From NCBI GenBank assembly GCA_021208685.1, contig JAJOJJ010000022.1:1-64000 (forward strand): 64,000 nucleotides of DNA, read 5' to 3'. Shown piece after piece: positions 35,405-44,715 of the stretch. A program made the translations under genes and the position numbers. The notes beneath the pieces are model-generated. The model made no database searches and was not told the origin of the DNA. It was given only the letters and a program-made list of their open reading frames with translations. This DNA is from Saccharospirillaceae bacterium (GTDB lineage Bacteria; Pseudomonadota; Gammaproteobacteria; Pseudomonadales; Oceanobacteraceae). Within the stretch, counting starts at the first letter, position 1. Each line of letters opens with the position of its first letter.

Positions 35405-35579
35405 AAAAGGTCCTCCGTTAGCCGATTCAAACCGGGACTGAGTGACGCACGGCGCGGATGGCAAACGTGCTGACAGCCATCAGATCCGGTGCTGTTTTCT
35501 TAGTCTAGCCGCAAAAAGGAATCTGGCCGTAAGGCTGGCAGGAAGGAAGGGATGAAAAACCGGGGGGATTCAGAGCGCA

Positions 35580-35595
35580 GGCCCGGCAACGGGCC
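35580..35595 (-). terminator. Hairpin downstream of dxs (weak terminator)
   Basis: GGCCCG-GCAA-CGGGCC forms a six-bp stem 15 bases after the dxs stop. A T tract follows only some 30 bases further, so termination strength is uncertain. Confidence 0.4.
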
Positions 35596-35610
35596 GGGCA
35601 GCGCCTGATA

Positions 35611-37491
35611 TTAAAGATTTGCCAGGCGCGTCCGGATGCTGCTCAGCAGGCTATCGGTATCCATGGCGATATCCCGCTGCTGCTGAGCTGGGGAAGCGTG
35701 TTCGATATAGCGGTCAGGAATGCCCAGAGTAAGCACAGGCATCGGCACATTGGCCACGGCCAGAGCTTCCAGAACCGCACTGCCTGCCCCGCCCATGACA
35801 GCATTTTCTTCCAGCGTGACCAGCAGATCATGGTCGGCGGCCAGTTGTAACAGCAGATCGGTATCGAGAGGTTTCACAAATCGCATATCCGCAACGCTGG
35901 CATCCAGTGTCGCGGCCACCAGCAAGGCTTCGCGCAGGGGAGCACCGAACGCGAGAATGGCAACACGTTTGCCCACCGCAGCCTTGCCCTGACGACGCAT
36001 CAGGCCTTTACCCAGTGCCAGTGCCTGCATTTCGGTGGCTGGTTCAACCCCGGTTCCGCTGCCACGCGGATAACGCACGGCCGCCGGGCCTTCGTACTGG
36101 TAACCGGTAAAAAGCATCTGGCGGCATTCGTTTTCGTCGGATGGCGTCATCACCACCATGTTCGGAATGCAGCGCAGGTAGCTTAAATCGTAAGCACCGT
36201 GGTGTGTCGGGCCGTCTTCGCCGACCAGACCGGCACGGTCAATCGCGAACAGGACATCCAGATTCTGCAGGGCCACATCGTGAATCAGCTGGTCGTAAGC
36301 ACGCTGCAGGAAGGTGGAGTAAATCGCCACCACCGGTTTGGCACCTTCGCAGGCTAGACCCGCAGCCAGTGTGACTGCATGCTGTTCGGCAATGGCCACA
36401 TCGAAGTAGCGCTCCGGGTACTGCTCTGAAAAGCGGATCAGATCCGAGCCTTCACGCATCGCCGGGGTAATGCCCATGAGACGCTCATCCACCGCCGCCA
36501 TATCGCACAGCCAGTTACCGAATACGTTGGAGTAGCTCGGTATTTTCACACCATGGCTGGCGTTGCTGCCTTTCAGGGCATGATATTTGATCGGGTCGTC
36601 TTCGGCTGGCTGAAAGCCTTTTCCCTTGCGCGTCACCACATGCAGAAAGCGCGGGCCTTTCAGCTTTTTCAGGTTCTGCAGAGTCAGCAGCAGTTCGTCC
36701 AGATCATGTCCGTCAATCGGGCCGTAATAATTAAAACCCAGTTCTTCAAACAAGGTACCGGGCGCAACCATGCCCTTCATGTGCTCTTCGGTGCGGCGGG
36801 CAAATTCCCAGGCGGCCGGAATTTTTTCCAGCACCCGTTTGCTGCCTTCGCGCAGGGCGGAATAGGTACGGCTCGACCAGATACGGGTGAAATATTTGTT
36901 CAGTGCGCCAACATTGTTGGAGATCGACATATCGTTGTCGTTGAGGATCACCAGCATATCGGCTTTTACATGGCCGGCGTGGTTGAGGGCTTCAAAGGCC
37001 ATACCGGCGCTCATCGCACCATCGCCAATAATCGCAACCGTCTGCTGGTCTTTTTGCTGGGCGCGTAACGCCAGCGCCATTCCCAGAGCAGCCCCGATCG
37101 AGGTGCTGGAATGGCCCACGCCAAAGGTGTCGTATTGGCTTTCTGCTCGCAACGGGAAGGCCGCCGGGCCTTCAGCGCTGCGGATGATCGGCATCTGTTC
37201 CCGGCGTCCTGTCAGCACTTTATGCGGATAAGCCTGATGACCAACATCCCAGACCAGACGATCATCCGGGGTATTGAACGCATGATGCAGGGCAACGGTC
37301 AGTTCGACCACACCAAGACCCGCGGCAAAGTGACCACCCGATTGCCCTACGCTGTAGAGCAGAAACTGACGCAACTCCGCACAAACCTGTGGCAACAAAG
37401 CGGCATCCAGTGCACGCAGATCGGCCGGAGAGTCAATGCTGTCCAGCAGCGGTGTACTGGGGCGGGAGCCCGGAATTTCAGTCAATGTCAT
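35611..37491 (-). CDS. dxs: 1-deoxy-D-xylulose-5-phosphate synthase
   Basis: 626 residues, the normal length. It uses thiamine diphosphate to join pyruvate and glyceraldehyde-3-phosphate, the first step of the non-mevalonate isoprenoid route. [18 protein letters not shown] with [12 protein letters not shown] is the ThDP/Mg site, [13 protein letters not shown] is the central pyrimidine domain, and [20 protein letters not shown] the catalytic His loop. It is downstream of xseB-ispA on the same strand, with a 208-base gap. Confidence 0.96.
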   Translation of the reverse strand: MTLTEIPGSRPSTPLLDSIDSPADLRALDAALLPQVCAELRQFLLYSVGQSGGHFAAGLGVVELTVALHHAFNTPDDRLVWDVGHQAYPHKVLTGRREQMPIIRSAEGPAAFPLRAESQYDTFGVGHSSTSIGAALGMALALRAQQKDQQTVAIIGDGAMSAGMAFEALNHAGHVKADMLVILNDNDMSISNNVGALNKYFTRIWSSRTYSALREGSKRVLEKIPAAWEFARRTEEHMKGMVAPGTLFEELGFNYYGPIDGHDLDELLLTLQNLKKLKGPRFLHVVTRKGKGFQPAEDDPIKYHALKGSNASHGVKIPSYSNVFGNWLCDMAAVDERLMGITPAMREGSDLIRFSEQYPERYFDVAIAEQHAVTLAAGLACEGAKPVVAIYSTFLQRAYDQLIHDVALQNLDVLFAIDRAGLVGEDGPTHHGAYDLSYLRCIPNMVVMTPSDENECRQMLFTGYQYEGPAAVRYPRGSGTGVEPATEMQALALGKGLMRRQGKAAVGKRVAILAFGAPLREALLVAATLDASVADMRFVKPLDTDLLLQLAADHDLLVTLEENAVMGGAGSAVLEALAVANVPMPVLTLGIPDRYIEHASPAQQQRDIAMDTDSLLSSIRTRLANL

Positions 37492-37699
37492 CAGCTTATA
37501 TCAGCGCGGTCGCGGCATCCGTCGTATGGGGGCAGGTTCAGGCAACCCTGAGGCAGCCCCGCAAAAGGGCTGCCATTCTAACGGCTGTTGGCATTAATGA
37601 GTAGCGCTGTGAAGAATATGGCCCGGTCTGACAGCTCTGAACGGCACGTTTCTGCTCCGGAACATGGCATGACCCCGGCACCGATCTGCGGATCACCCG

Positions 37700-38602
37700 T
37701 CAGTGATCGCGGCTGATGATGTAATCGGCCAGCTGTGTCAGTACCGAGGTATCGCCAGCCACACCGGCCAGTGCCGCATGCGCCTCAGCCACCAGTTCAC
37801 GCGCTTTGGCACGCGCACCATCCAGACCGAGCAAGGCCGGATAGGTCGGTTTGTTGCGCGCCAGATCCGCACCCTGATGTTTACCCAGCGTCGCGGTATC
37901 CCCTTCAATATCGAGAATGTCGTCCTGTACCTGAAAAGCCAGACCAACCGCCTCGGCATAGCGCACCAGCGCCTGCCCGGTTGCCACATCAACATCGGCA
38001 CTGGCGGCATGAGCGCCCATTAAAACCGCACTGCGGATCAGGGCACCGGTTTTATGACGATGCATCCGCTCCAGCTCTGGCAGGGTCATGGGTTTACCCA
38101 CGTGCCCAAGATCAATGCTCTGTCCGGCGACCATGCCTGCACCACCAGCCCCCTGAGCCAGCAGACGGATCAGGGTCAGGCGCTGCTGCGCACTGTGCTG
38201 CAGGGCATTGGCCAGAACTTCAAAAGCCGCCGTGAGCAGACCATCGCCCGCAAGGATGGCCGTCGCTTCATCAAAAGCGATATGGCAGGTCGGCTTGCCA
38301 CGACGCAGATCGTCGTCATCCATGGCCGGAAGATCATCGTGTACCAGACTGTAGCTGTGCACCATTTCCAGTGCCACAGCGGCTGCATCCGCCTGCTCCC
38401 ACTGCCCACCCAGCGCCTGCGCTGCGGCATAACAGAGAAATGGCCGCAGACGTTTACCACCATTTAACACACCGTAGGTCATGGCCTCAGCCAGACGCGA
38501 ATCGGCCAGTTGCAAAGCACCCAGATGCTGATGCAGCTGTTGCTCCAAACGCTGCTGCACACTCTGCAGTTGCTGCTGCAATGACGGTAAGGCCTGCGTC
38601 AT
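37700..38602 (-). CDS. ispA: Farnesyl diphosphate synthase (geranyltranstransferase)
   Basis: 300 residues. Both Asp-rich motifs are present: LVHDDLPAMDDDDLRRGKPT (DDxxxxD type) and FQVQDDILDIEGDT. NGGKRLRPFLCYA and GLLTAAFEVLANALQHSA match short-chain prenyl synthases. It condenses isopentenyl units to FPP for quinones and undecaprenyl phosphate. Its ATG overlaps the xseB stop by one base, so the two are coupled, and dxs follows downstream. Confidence 0.95.
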   Translation of the reverse strand: MTQALPSLQQQLQSVQQRLEQQLHQHLGALQLADSRLAEAMTYGVLNGGKRLRPFLCYAAAQALGGQWEQADAAAVALEMVHSYSLVHDDLPAMDDDDLRRGKPTCHIAFDEATAILAGDGLLTAAFEVLANALQHSAQQRLTLIRLLAQGAGGAGMVAGQSIDLGHVGKPMTLPELERMHRHKTGALIRSAVLMGAHAASADVDVATGQALVRYAEAVGLAFQVQDDILDIEGDTATLGKHQGADLARNKPTYPALLGLDGARAKARELVAEAHAALAGVAGDTSVLTQLADYIISRDH

Positions 38603-38844
38603 TATGCGTCCTCACCCGACGCAAAGGGCTGCGCCACACTCTGACCATTGTGTTCCAGCAGTAACTGTACCCGTTGTTCAGCGGCACTTAATGCCTGCTG
38701 ACATTGACGGGTCAGGCCAATGCCTTGCTCAAACGCACGCAGCGAATCTTCCAGCGATAAATCGCCGTTTTCCATACGCACAACCAATTGCTCAAGCTCA
38801 GTCAGTGCCGCTTCAAATTCAAAAGGGGGATTTTTACCAGTCAT
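38602..38844 (-). CDS. xseB: Exodeoxyribonuclease VII small subunit
   Basis: 80 residues from the ATG at 38844; a longer in-frame start at 38883 is not conserved. The core FEFEAALTELEQLVVRMENG, DLSLEDSLRAFEQGIGL and TRQCQQALSAAEQRVQLL is characteristic. It assembles with XseA into the ssDNA exonuclease; xseA is not in this window. The gene order xseB-ispA-dxs is widespread in gammaproteobacteria. Confidence 0.95.
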   Translation of the reverse strand: MTGKNPPFEFEAALTELEQLVVRMENGDLSLEDSLRAFEQGIGLTRQCQQALSAAEQRVQLLLEHNGQSVAQPFASGEDA

Positions 38845-39039
38845 AGATCGCGCTCTCCCGGAGAGCGGCCACACTAAACCCAAGGCTGCGGCGGGTCAAC
38901 CGCTGGTACGGTGGCAAACCGGCAGCAGCATCCGCAATGAACGAATAAGCCTGACAACAATTTCGTCAATGCTGAGGAAGATCACGAATGTTTGACTAAA
39001 CTCAGTGGCAGTGAATGATTTAAGTGGCAAGGAGCATCA

Positions 39040-39798
39040 GTGGATCTCGCATCGTTAGTTGGGGTAGTCGGCGCGTTTGGCATCATTATTATGTCGATGA
39101 TCCTGGGCGGTGATATCAGCATGTTTATCAACGTTCCCTCGATTCTGATTGTGGTCGTCGGCAGTCTGTTCGCCGTGATGATGAAATTCGAACTCGGTCA
39201 ATTTCTCGGCGCCATCAAAATTGCAGCCAAAGCGTTTTCGTTCAAGCTCAGCAAGCCTGAAACCATTATTGAAGAAGTGGTGGAAATGGCCGGTCTGGCG
39301 CGTAAAGGGGGATTGCTTTCTCTGGAAGGCAAAGAAGTGAGTGACGATTTTCTCAGCAAGGGGATTCAGCTGCTGGTCGACGGCCACGATCCGGACGTTG
39401 TGCGTACCTTAATGAATAAAGAGCTGAAGCAGGCCAGTGAACGCCACGATATTGGCATCACGATTTTTAAATCCCTCGGCGATGTTGCGCCCGCCATGGG
39501 TATGATTGGTACGCTGATTGGTCTGGTGGCCATGCTGGCCAACATGGACGACCCTAAATCCATCGGCCCGGCGATGGCCGTTGCGCTGCTGACCACACTC
39601 TACGGAGCGATGGTGGCAACCATGCTCTCTCTGCCGATTGCCGACAAACTGACGCTGCGTAAAAACGAAGAAGACCGGCTGAAATCCATGATTATTGATG
39701 CGCTGCTCGCCATTCAGAGCGGCCAGAATCCACGCGTGATTGAAACCATGTTGCAGGCCTACATCCAGGAAGGCAAACGCACAGTATCGGGTGATTAA
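39040..39798 (+). CDS. pomA: Flagellar stator protein PomA (MotA family, Na+ type)
   Basis: 252 residues. It starts at a GTG with AAGGAG five bases upstream. Four membrane helices are seen (VGVVGAFGIIIMSMILGG; ILIVVVGSLFAVMM; DVAPAMGMIGTLIGLVAML; AVALLTTLYGAMVATML). The cytoplasmic loop carries LARKGGLLSLEGKEV and FKLSKPE. The sequence is close to Vibrio PomA, including NMDDPKSIGPAMAVALLTTL, so sodium coupling is likely. It forms a stator with PomB five bases downstream. Confidence 0.93.
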   Translation: MDLASLVGVVGAFGIIIMSMILGGDISMFINVPSILIVVVGSLFAVMMKFELGQFLGAIKIAAKAFSFKLSKPETIIEEVVEMAGLARKGGLLSLEGKEVSDDFLSKGIQLLVDGHDPDVVRTLMNKELKQASERHDIGITIFKSLGDVAPAMGMIGTLIGLVAMLANMDDPKSIGPAMAVALLTTLYGAMVATMLSLPIADKLTLRKNEEDRLKSMIIDALLAIQSGQNPRVIETMLQAYIQEGKRTVSGD

Positions 39799-39803
39799 GC
39801 ACT

Positions 39804-40784
39804 ATGGCCGCTGAAGAAGAACAGGAATGTCCACCCTGTCCTGCCGGCATTCCCGGCTGGGTGATGACGTTTGCCGATCTGATGTCATTACTGATGTGCT
39901 TTTTCGTATTGCTGCTGTCGTTTTCAGAAATGGACGCGATGAAATTCAAACGACTGGCCGGTGAACTGCGCAACGCCTTCGGGGTGCAGACCGTTGTCAA
40001 CGTCAGTGATCCACCGAAAGGCACCAGTATTATTGCGCGTCATTTCAGTCCGTCGATTCCGGAGCCAACGCCGATTAATGAAGTCCGGCAAAAAACCAGC
40101 GACATTACCAAAAGCTCGCTGGAAGTACTGTGCCAGGACGAAATAACGCAACAGGAAGAACGTCAGGGCGATCAGGGACAACAGACGCGCGAAATAGTGG
40201 TTCCCAAAGAGGATATTGAGAATAAAAAAACGGAAGCAGAGGCCATGGAAATGGCTGCAAAACTGGAAACAGAAATTGCTCAGGGACAGGTGGAAATCGA
40301 AACCGTCGGTAAGAAAATTATTATCCGTATTGAACAGCGTGGCGCTTTCCGTTCCGGCTCAGATTTTATTGATGATAAATTTTTACCGGTCATTGATAAA
40401 ATCCGGGAAGTGCTGGTGACCATTCCGGGTCAGATTTCTGTGGAAGGTCATACGGATGACATCCCGGTATCCGGAGGCCGTTACCGCTCGAACTGGACAC
40501 TGTCTTCAGCCCGTGCTGCGGCCTTTGCAGAGGAGTTATTTGTGGCACCGGAACTGGATTCAAGCCGTTTTCAGATTGTCGGGCACGCGGATACGCGGCC
40601 ATTGGTCCCCAACGAGGATGCTGAATCCCGCGCCCGTAACCGCCGGGTAGAGATTGTTATTCTGCGCACCCATGAAAACGATGATGATGATCAACCGGAA
40701 ATTCAGCCCACCGATCAGCGGGTAAATGATGCGGTGAATGCAAGGCCCGAAGATTTCGAGCTGAGCCCTGACGAAATATTTTGA
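39804..40784 (+). CDS. pomB: Flagellar stator protein PomB (MotB family)
   Basis: 326 residues. The single membrane helix follows PGWVMTFADLMSLLMCFFVL, where the Asp of FADLM is the ion-binding residue. A plug and linker region (about residues 60-180, Glu/Gln-rich) leads to the OmpA-like peptidoglycan-binding domain (VEGHTDDIPVSGG, YRSNWTLSSARAAAFAEEL, RARNRRVEIVI). It anchors the PomA-PomB channel to the wall. It is followed by a PilZ gene whose start lies 17 bases past the stop. Confidence 0.93.
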   Translation: MAAEEEQECPPCPAGIPGWVMTFADLMSLLMCFFVLLLSFSEMDAMKFKRLAGELRNAFGVQTVVNVSDPPKGTSIIARHFSPSIPEPTPINEVRQKTSDITKSSLEVLCQDEITQQEERQGDQGQQTREIVVPKEDIENKKTEAEAMEMAAKLETEIAQGQVEIETVGKKIIIRIEQRGAFRSGSDFIDDKFLPVIDKIREVLVTIPGQISVEGHTDDIPVSGGRYRSNWTLSSARAAAFAEELFVAPELDSSRFQIVGHADTRPLVPNEDAESRARNRRVEIVILRTHENDDDDQPEIQPTDQRVNDAVNARPEDFELSPDEIF

Positions 40785-40801
40785 TTGGGATAATAAAAAC
40801 G

Positions 40802-41356
40802 ATGGAAGAAAGACGCCGCTTTTTCCGCCTTGATGATGAAGTTGTGATGGACTTTCAGGCCATCACTCAGGATGAATTCAGTCACTGGAAAGAACACCAC
40901 AGTCAGCAAAAAAGTGAGCTGAAACAACTGGAACAGGACATTGGCAATCTGATACACCAGGTGCGCTCCGTTCACCCGGCCATTGGTCAGGCACTGGAAT
41001 TATTAAACCGGAAACTGAATCTGCTGAACGGCAAAAATGCCAACCATCCTGAGCTGAGCCTGTCGATGACGGAAGCCCGGGTGAGGGTCAATCTGAGCGC
41101 CTGCGGCATGGCGTTCAATACCGATGCCGATCTGAGAGAAAGCAGCCATTTATTGTTTAATCTGCAACTGAAACCCTCCAATGCCATCCTGTCGCTGGCG
41201 GGCAATATTGTCTCCATTGATGACAGCGGTGAGACGGATGCTCCGTATATGGTGCGGGTGAATTTTGAAGGTCTAAAAGAAACCGAACAGGAATTATTGA
41301 TTCAGCACCTGTTCCAGCTGCAAAGCCGCACGTTGCGCCAACAACGCGATCACTGA
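40802..41356 (+). CDS. PilZ-domain protein, probable c-di-GMP-responsive motility regulator
   Basis: 184 residues from the ATG at 40802. The N-terminus MEERRRFFRLDDEVVMDF carries the RxxxR-type c-di-GMP-binding arginines of PilZ. A coiled coil follows (about residues 35-85, EHHSQQKSELKQLEQDIGNL), and a second PilZ-like half (VNLSACGMAFNTDADL, the D/NxSxxG motif as NLSACG) completes it. Its place directly after pomAB suggests it adjusts the stator or rotation in response to c-di-GMP, which is inference. No membrane segment. Confidence 0.83.
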   Translation: MEERRRFFRLDDEVVMDFQAITQDEFSHWKEHHSQQKSELKQLEQDIGNLIHQVRSVHPAIGQALELLNRKLNLLNGKNANHPELSLSMTEARVRVNLSACGMAFNTDADLRESSHLLFNLQLKPSNAILSLAGNIVSIDDSGETDAPYMVRVNFEGLKETEQELLIQHLFQLQSRTLRQQRDH

Positions 41357-41477
41357 ACCACGGGGCGCACGCCGGGACGCTGCCGCCCGGCACCTCCTTT
41401 TATATTCCCATCTCTCTGTCCGGCACACTTTTTTGCTATCATGCGCGACATCCCCGTTCTGCAGGAATTGGTTCGTT

Positions 41478-42206
41478 ATGTCCGGCCCCCGTACGTATTC
41501 TTCGTCTCCTCTCAGCTGTGGTCAGCGCATAGACCTGGATGATCAGGCCGTTGCTCATCTGATTCGCGTGTTACGCATGGGCGAAGGTGATGCTGTTCGT
41601 CTGTTCAATGGTGATGGCCATGAATACGCCGGACAGCTTTGCGATGTACAGAAAAAAGGCGCAGCCGTCAGGGTCGGAGACATTCTCCGCAGCGATGCCG
41701 AAATCGCCCTGCGATTGCATCTGGGGCAAGTGGTGTCCAAAGGTGACCGTATGGACTTCACCATTCAGAAAGCCACCGAGCTGGGAATCAGCGACATTAC
41801 CCCGTTATGGAGTGAGCGCTGTGAAGTCCGTTTAAAAGGCGAACGGCTGGATAAAAAAATGGAGCACTGGCAGAAAGTCGCCATTTCCGCCTGCGAGCAA
41901 AGTGGCCGCAACCGCATTCCGGTCATCCATACACCGCAACATTTTGCTGACTGGGCAAAAGACAATAACGCCGACGTGCGCCTGCTGCTGCATCCGCACC
42001 GGCAAAAGCCTCTGCGTGATTATGCGCAGCCAACAAGCGTGGCCTTACTGGTTGGACCGGAAGGGGGGTTCAGCGAACAGGAAGTGGAATCCGCCATGAG
42101 CAGCGGCTTTGCCGGGCTGACGTTAGGACCGCGTATTCTGCGTACTGAAACCGCCGCTCTTGCCGCGCTGAGCGTGTTGCAGTTTCAGTGGGGAGATTTC
42201 AGCTGA
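41478..42206 (+). CDS. rsmE: 16S rRNA (uracil-1498-N3)-methyltransferase RsmE
   Basis: 242 residues from the ATG at 41478, which has AGGAA 11 bases upstream. An N-terminal PUA-like part (LDDQAVAHLIRVLRMGEGDAV) precedes the SPOUT fold with SERCEVRLKGERLDKKM, EQSGRNRIPVI, LLVGPEGGFSEQEVE and LGPRILRTETAALAALSVL, the knot and SAM site. It methylates N3 of U1498 in 16S rRNA. It is the last plus-strand gene before a run of minus-strand genes. Confidence 0.95.
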   Translation: MSGPRTYSSSPLSCGQRIDLDDQAVAHLIRVLRMGEGDAVRLFNGDGHEYAGQLCDVQKKGAAVRVGDILRSDAEIALRLHLGQVVSKGDRMDFTIQKATELGISDITPLWSERCEVRLKGERLDKKMEHWQKVAISACEQSGRNRIPVIHTPQHFADWAKDNNADVRLLLHPHRQKPLRDYAQPTSVALLVGPEGGFSEQEVESAMSSGFAGLTLGPRILRTETAALAALSVLQFQWGDFS

Positions 42207-42222
42207 GCAGAACTCAGCTGAA
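42198..42222. terminator. Perfect 10-bp inverted repeat at the rsmE stop
   Basis: TTCAGCTGAG (42198-42207), a five-base loop CAGAA and CTCAGCTGAA (42213-42222). It overlaps the TGA of rsmE and lies just before the convergent TIGR02647 gene. No T tract follows, so it is a stem-loop of uncertain strength. Confidence 0.6.
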
Positions 42223-42232
42223 GCGGTAAGGA

Positions 42233-42466
42233 TCAGACCTTAAGAATCTGCAGCAGATTCTGCACATGCTCAGCGGCATCAAGCCCAAGACTGGTGAGAT
42301 AACCGCCATCAGCCTGATCAATCAGGCCTTTATCGAACAACCGCTGTGCTGCAGCCACCGTTTCCGGTGCTGCATCCGAGTGTACTTTGATTCCCTGTTG
42401 CATGCTGTGCAGATCAAACTGTGCCAGCAGATTCATTTCGTGCAGTAAATCCTGAGAAATCGGCAT
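42233..42466 (-). CDS. TIGR02647-family small protein
   Basis: 77 residues. LLHEMNLLAQFDLHSMQQGI, KVHSDAAPETVAAAQRLFDK and GGYLTSLGLDAAEHVQNLLQ match the small gammaproteobacterial family I recall as TIGR02647. The fold looks like a winged-helix-type DNA-binding unit, but no role is established. It is separated by 100 bases from the membrane-protein cluster upstream on the same strand. Confidence 0.75.
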   Translation of the reverse strand: MPISQDLLHEMNLLAQFDLHSMQQGIKVHSDAAPETVAAAQRLFDKGLIDQADGGYLTSLGLDAAEHVQNLLQILKV

Positions 42467-42566
42467 AGGGTCTGTCCTCTTGTTCTTGTCAGTGAGCGGT
42501 TAGAAACATCCGCCAGGAAAACTCAGCATAAACCCCAGCGGCTGCCAGAGCTATGACGCCTGTCAG

Positions 42567-43235
42567 TTATTCCGTATCCGTCAGACGGAAATCCGCCCAG
42601 TCACGATAGCTCGTCAGGTAAAACAGGCCAATCAGCAACGCCATCCACCATTCCACCACATTTTTCCAGCGGTCATCACTGTCGGTAACCTGCAATACAA
42701 CCATCACACCAAGAAAAAACCACTGGGCATACACCAGAATAAATTTCTGCCGCAGGCTGGAACCGATATCCACACCGCGTTTAGCCAGATGCTTCAGCCA
42801 ATACGTAATACGCGTCTGTACCGCCAGAGAAATCAGGAAGAACAGAGCCGCTCCGACTGTATGCAATGTCCAGGGCAGATTGCCTTTATCCGGGCGCAGC
42901 ACGGCGGTAGCGACAATCAGGCAGACAGAACTGATGATGCCCGTGCTCACCATGTAACGCACCGTCCAGATGGGTCGTTCAGGAGCAATGTCGATCAGCC
43001 AGGCCTGCATGCAATACCACCAGGCAATAAACAGAACGCAGGCCGCAATTAAACCACCGCGAAAGATAAAGGCCTGCGGATCAGGAATACCCGTGGCGGT
43101 AATACTGGTGCAGCCGCTGACATAAGGAATGCAGACCTCCGTCGTTCCCCAGACCATGCTCAGCGCCAGCGTAAGCCAGAAAGTACCGTGTGATAACCAG
43201 AAGCTGCCGAAAGCAACACGTTGCGGTAAGGTCAT
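42567..43235 (-). CDS. DRAM/FRAG1-like multi-pass membrane protein, paralogue 3
   Basis: 222 residues with about six helices. It shares with the next two genes a periplasmic-loop motif (CIPYVSGCTSITATGIPDP), an R-G-G-L-I-A-A helix with WWYCM, and a C-terminal VEWWMALLIGLFYLTSYRDW. The layout resembles eukaryotic FRAG1/DRAM/Sfk1 proteins. The start overlaps the stop of the upstream paralogue as ATGA. Function is unknown; the two loop Cys could form a disulphide. Confidence 0.7.
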   Translation of the reverse strand: MTLPQRVAFGSFWLSHGTFWLTLALSMVWGTTEVCIPYVSGCTSITATGIPDPQAFIFRGGLIAACVLFIAWWYCMQAWLIDIAPERPIWTVRYMVSTGIISSVCLIVATAVLRPDKGNLPWTLHTVGAALFFLISLAVQTRITYWLKHLAKRGVDIGSSLRQKFILVYAQWFFLGVMVVLQVTDSDDRWKNVVEWWMALLIGLFYLTSYRDWADFRLTDTE

Positions 43236-43966
43236 ACATTCACCTCGTTCAGTGCTTTATTCCGTGGCTGCGCCTGAGCTTGTTCCCGGCGGGTTAAGCG
43301 GAAATCACGCCAATCGTGAAAGGTGGTGTAAAAATATAAGCAGCTGAAGGTCGCCAGCCACCATTCAAAGATTTCTTCCACACCCTCGGTTTTTAAATCC
43401 AGCAGCAAAATAAGTAAAAAAGCCACTAATAATAACAACTGCAAAGCCGCCAGAATCTGTTTGCTGGCAATGCGACTGAACTGAATATTCAGCTCACGCT
43501 GCAACTGACGCATACGTACCGTCATCATGATCTGACACAGTGCCGTCACCAGAAAGAAAAGCCCGGCAGCAGCCGTGTGAAAGCGCCATAAAAACCGGTG
43601 ATCCGATGGCGGCAGCATATGTTCACCCAATACCGCAATGGATGCGATCAGCAGCATGCTGGCGATAATGGCGAAAGTCACAATACGGTGAATCCACGGG
43701 TGATGCTCAGGTCGGCCCACGCTTTCCAGCCATGCCCGCACGCAATACCACCAGAGAATAAACACCACGGCAGCACTGATTAAACCGGCGCGGAAGACAT
43801 AGGCCGCCGGGTAATAAATCCCGGTCGCGGTGATTGTGGTGCAACCCTCAAAATAGGGAATGCACCAGGGTTTATGGCCACCCTGTACAGTGAGAAAATA
43901 ACTCAGTGCAATGGTGAGTATTGGCAGCAGGCAAGCTACCAGAGCCGTTCGTTGCGGTAAGGTCAT
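43232..43966 (-). CDS. DRAM/FRAG1-like multi-pass membrane protein, paralogue 2
   Basis: 244 residues. The same motifs occur: CIPYFEGCTTITATGIYYP, FRAGLISAAVVFILWWYC and EWWLATFSCLYFYTTFHDW. It has a longer cytoplasmic loop (MRQLQRELNIQFSRIASKQ) and a polar tail rich in Gln/Asn after the last helix. It lies between its two paralogues on one strand, with a 37-base gap upstream and an ATGA overlap downstream. No catalytic motif is visible. Confidence 0.7.
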   Translation of the reverse strand: MTLPQRTALVACLLPILTIALSYFLTVQGGHKPWCIPYFEGCTTITATGIYYPAAYVFRAGLISAAVVFILWWYCVRAWLESVGRPEHHPWIHRIVTFAIIASMLLIASIAVLGEHMLPPSDHRFLWRFHTAAAGLFFLVTALCQIMMTVRMRQLQRELNIQFSRIASKQILAALQLLLLVAFLLILLLDLKTEGVEEIFEWWLATFSCLYFYTTFHDWRDFRLTRREQAQAQPRNKALNEVNV

Positions 43967-44003
43967 AACAACATCCCTGTTCCGGATTTTTCACATCAGC
44001 GGA

Positions 44004-44657
44004 TTAATAATGACTGAGACGAACCCGTTGCCAGTCCCAGTAGGAAGTTAAAAAATACAGGCCAATAAAGAGCGTGGCCCACCACTCGATAATGCGTTTA
44101 CCATGGCTCATCTCCACGCCAACCGTAACACCGGCAAAGGCCACAAACATCAGCCAGAGAATCACCATCAATCCGCTTTTGGCGATAAATGACGGCACCT
44201 CCAGCCCAGCCTTACGGGCACGGAAAATCAACACGTAATTAATGGTCAGCGCAATCAGCATGCCCTGAAAAAACAAATTAGCGCCACGCACATGCACGCC
44301 CCAGCGGGTGGCATCTTTTTCCGGCACCAGAACCGCAGTCCCGACCAGCAAACCAACCGCTGCGATCACACCAAAAAACTGCATGGCATTTAAAGCCATT
44401 CGGCTACTGTGTCCGGCCAGCCAGGTACGCATCACCAGCCACCAGACGATAAAAAAGGCACACGCAGCGATCATGCCACCACGGAAAATAAAACCGGCAT
44501 CACCTTTCATTCCGGTATGGGTAATATCGGTACAGCCATCGAAGAAAGGATTGCAGGCAACAGCCGTCCCTTCATTCACACCTACCGCATAGGTAACAGC
44601 AATGGTGCCGAGTGACAGCAGGGCGCACATCAGGGCAATAAACTGACCAAAAGACAT
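44004..44657 (-). CDS. DRAM/FRAG1-like multi-pass membrane protein, paralogue 1
   Basis: 217 residues. The first gene of the triplet. It has CNPFFDGCTDITHTGMKGD, FRGGMIAACAFFIVWWLVM and EWWATLFIGLYFLTSYWDW, so it is more distant than the other two but clearly homologous. An N-terminal helix with a small loop and five further helices are seen. The metY terminator lies just upstream, so the cluster probably has its own promoter near 44.66 kb. Confidence 0.7.
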   Translation of the reverse strand: MSFGQFIALMCALLSLGTIAVTYAVGVNEGTAVACNPFFDGCTDITHTGMKGDAGFIFRGGMIAACAFFIVWWLVMRTWLAGHSSRMALNAMQFFGVIAAVGLLVGTAVLVPEKDATRWGVHVRGANLFFQGMLIALTINYVLIFRARKAGLEVPSFIAKSGLMVILWLMFVAFAGVTVGVEMSHGKRIIEWWATLFIGLYFLTSYWDWQRVRLSHY

Positions 44658-44672
44658 AACCTAAAACTCCGG

Positions 44673-44697
44673 AAAATGTCCGGCGCAAGCGCCGGAC
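44673..44697 (-). terminator. Terminator of metY
   Basis: On the minus strand GTCCGGCG pairs with CGCCGGAC around a four-base loop (CTTG), followed by ATTTT. It lies 19 bases after the metY stop. Confidence 0.85.
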
Positions 44698-44715
44698 GTT
44701 TCAGATACAACCGGC

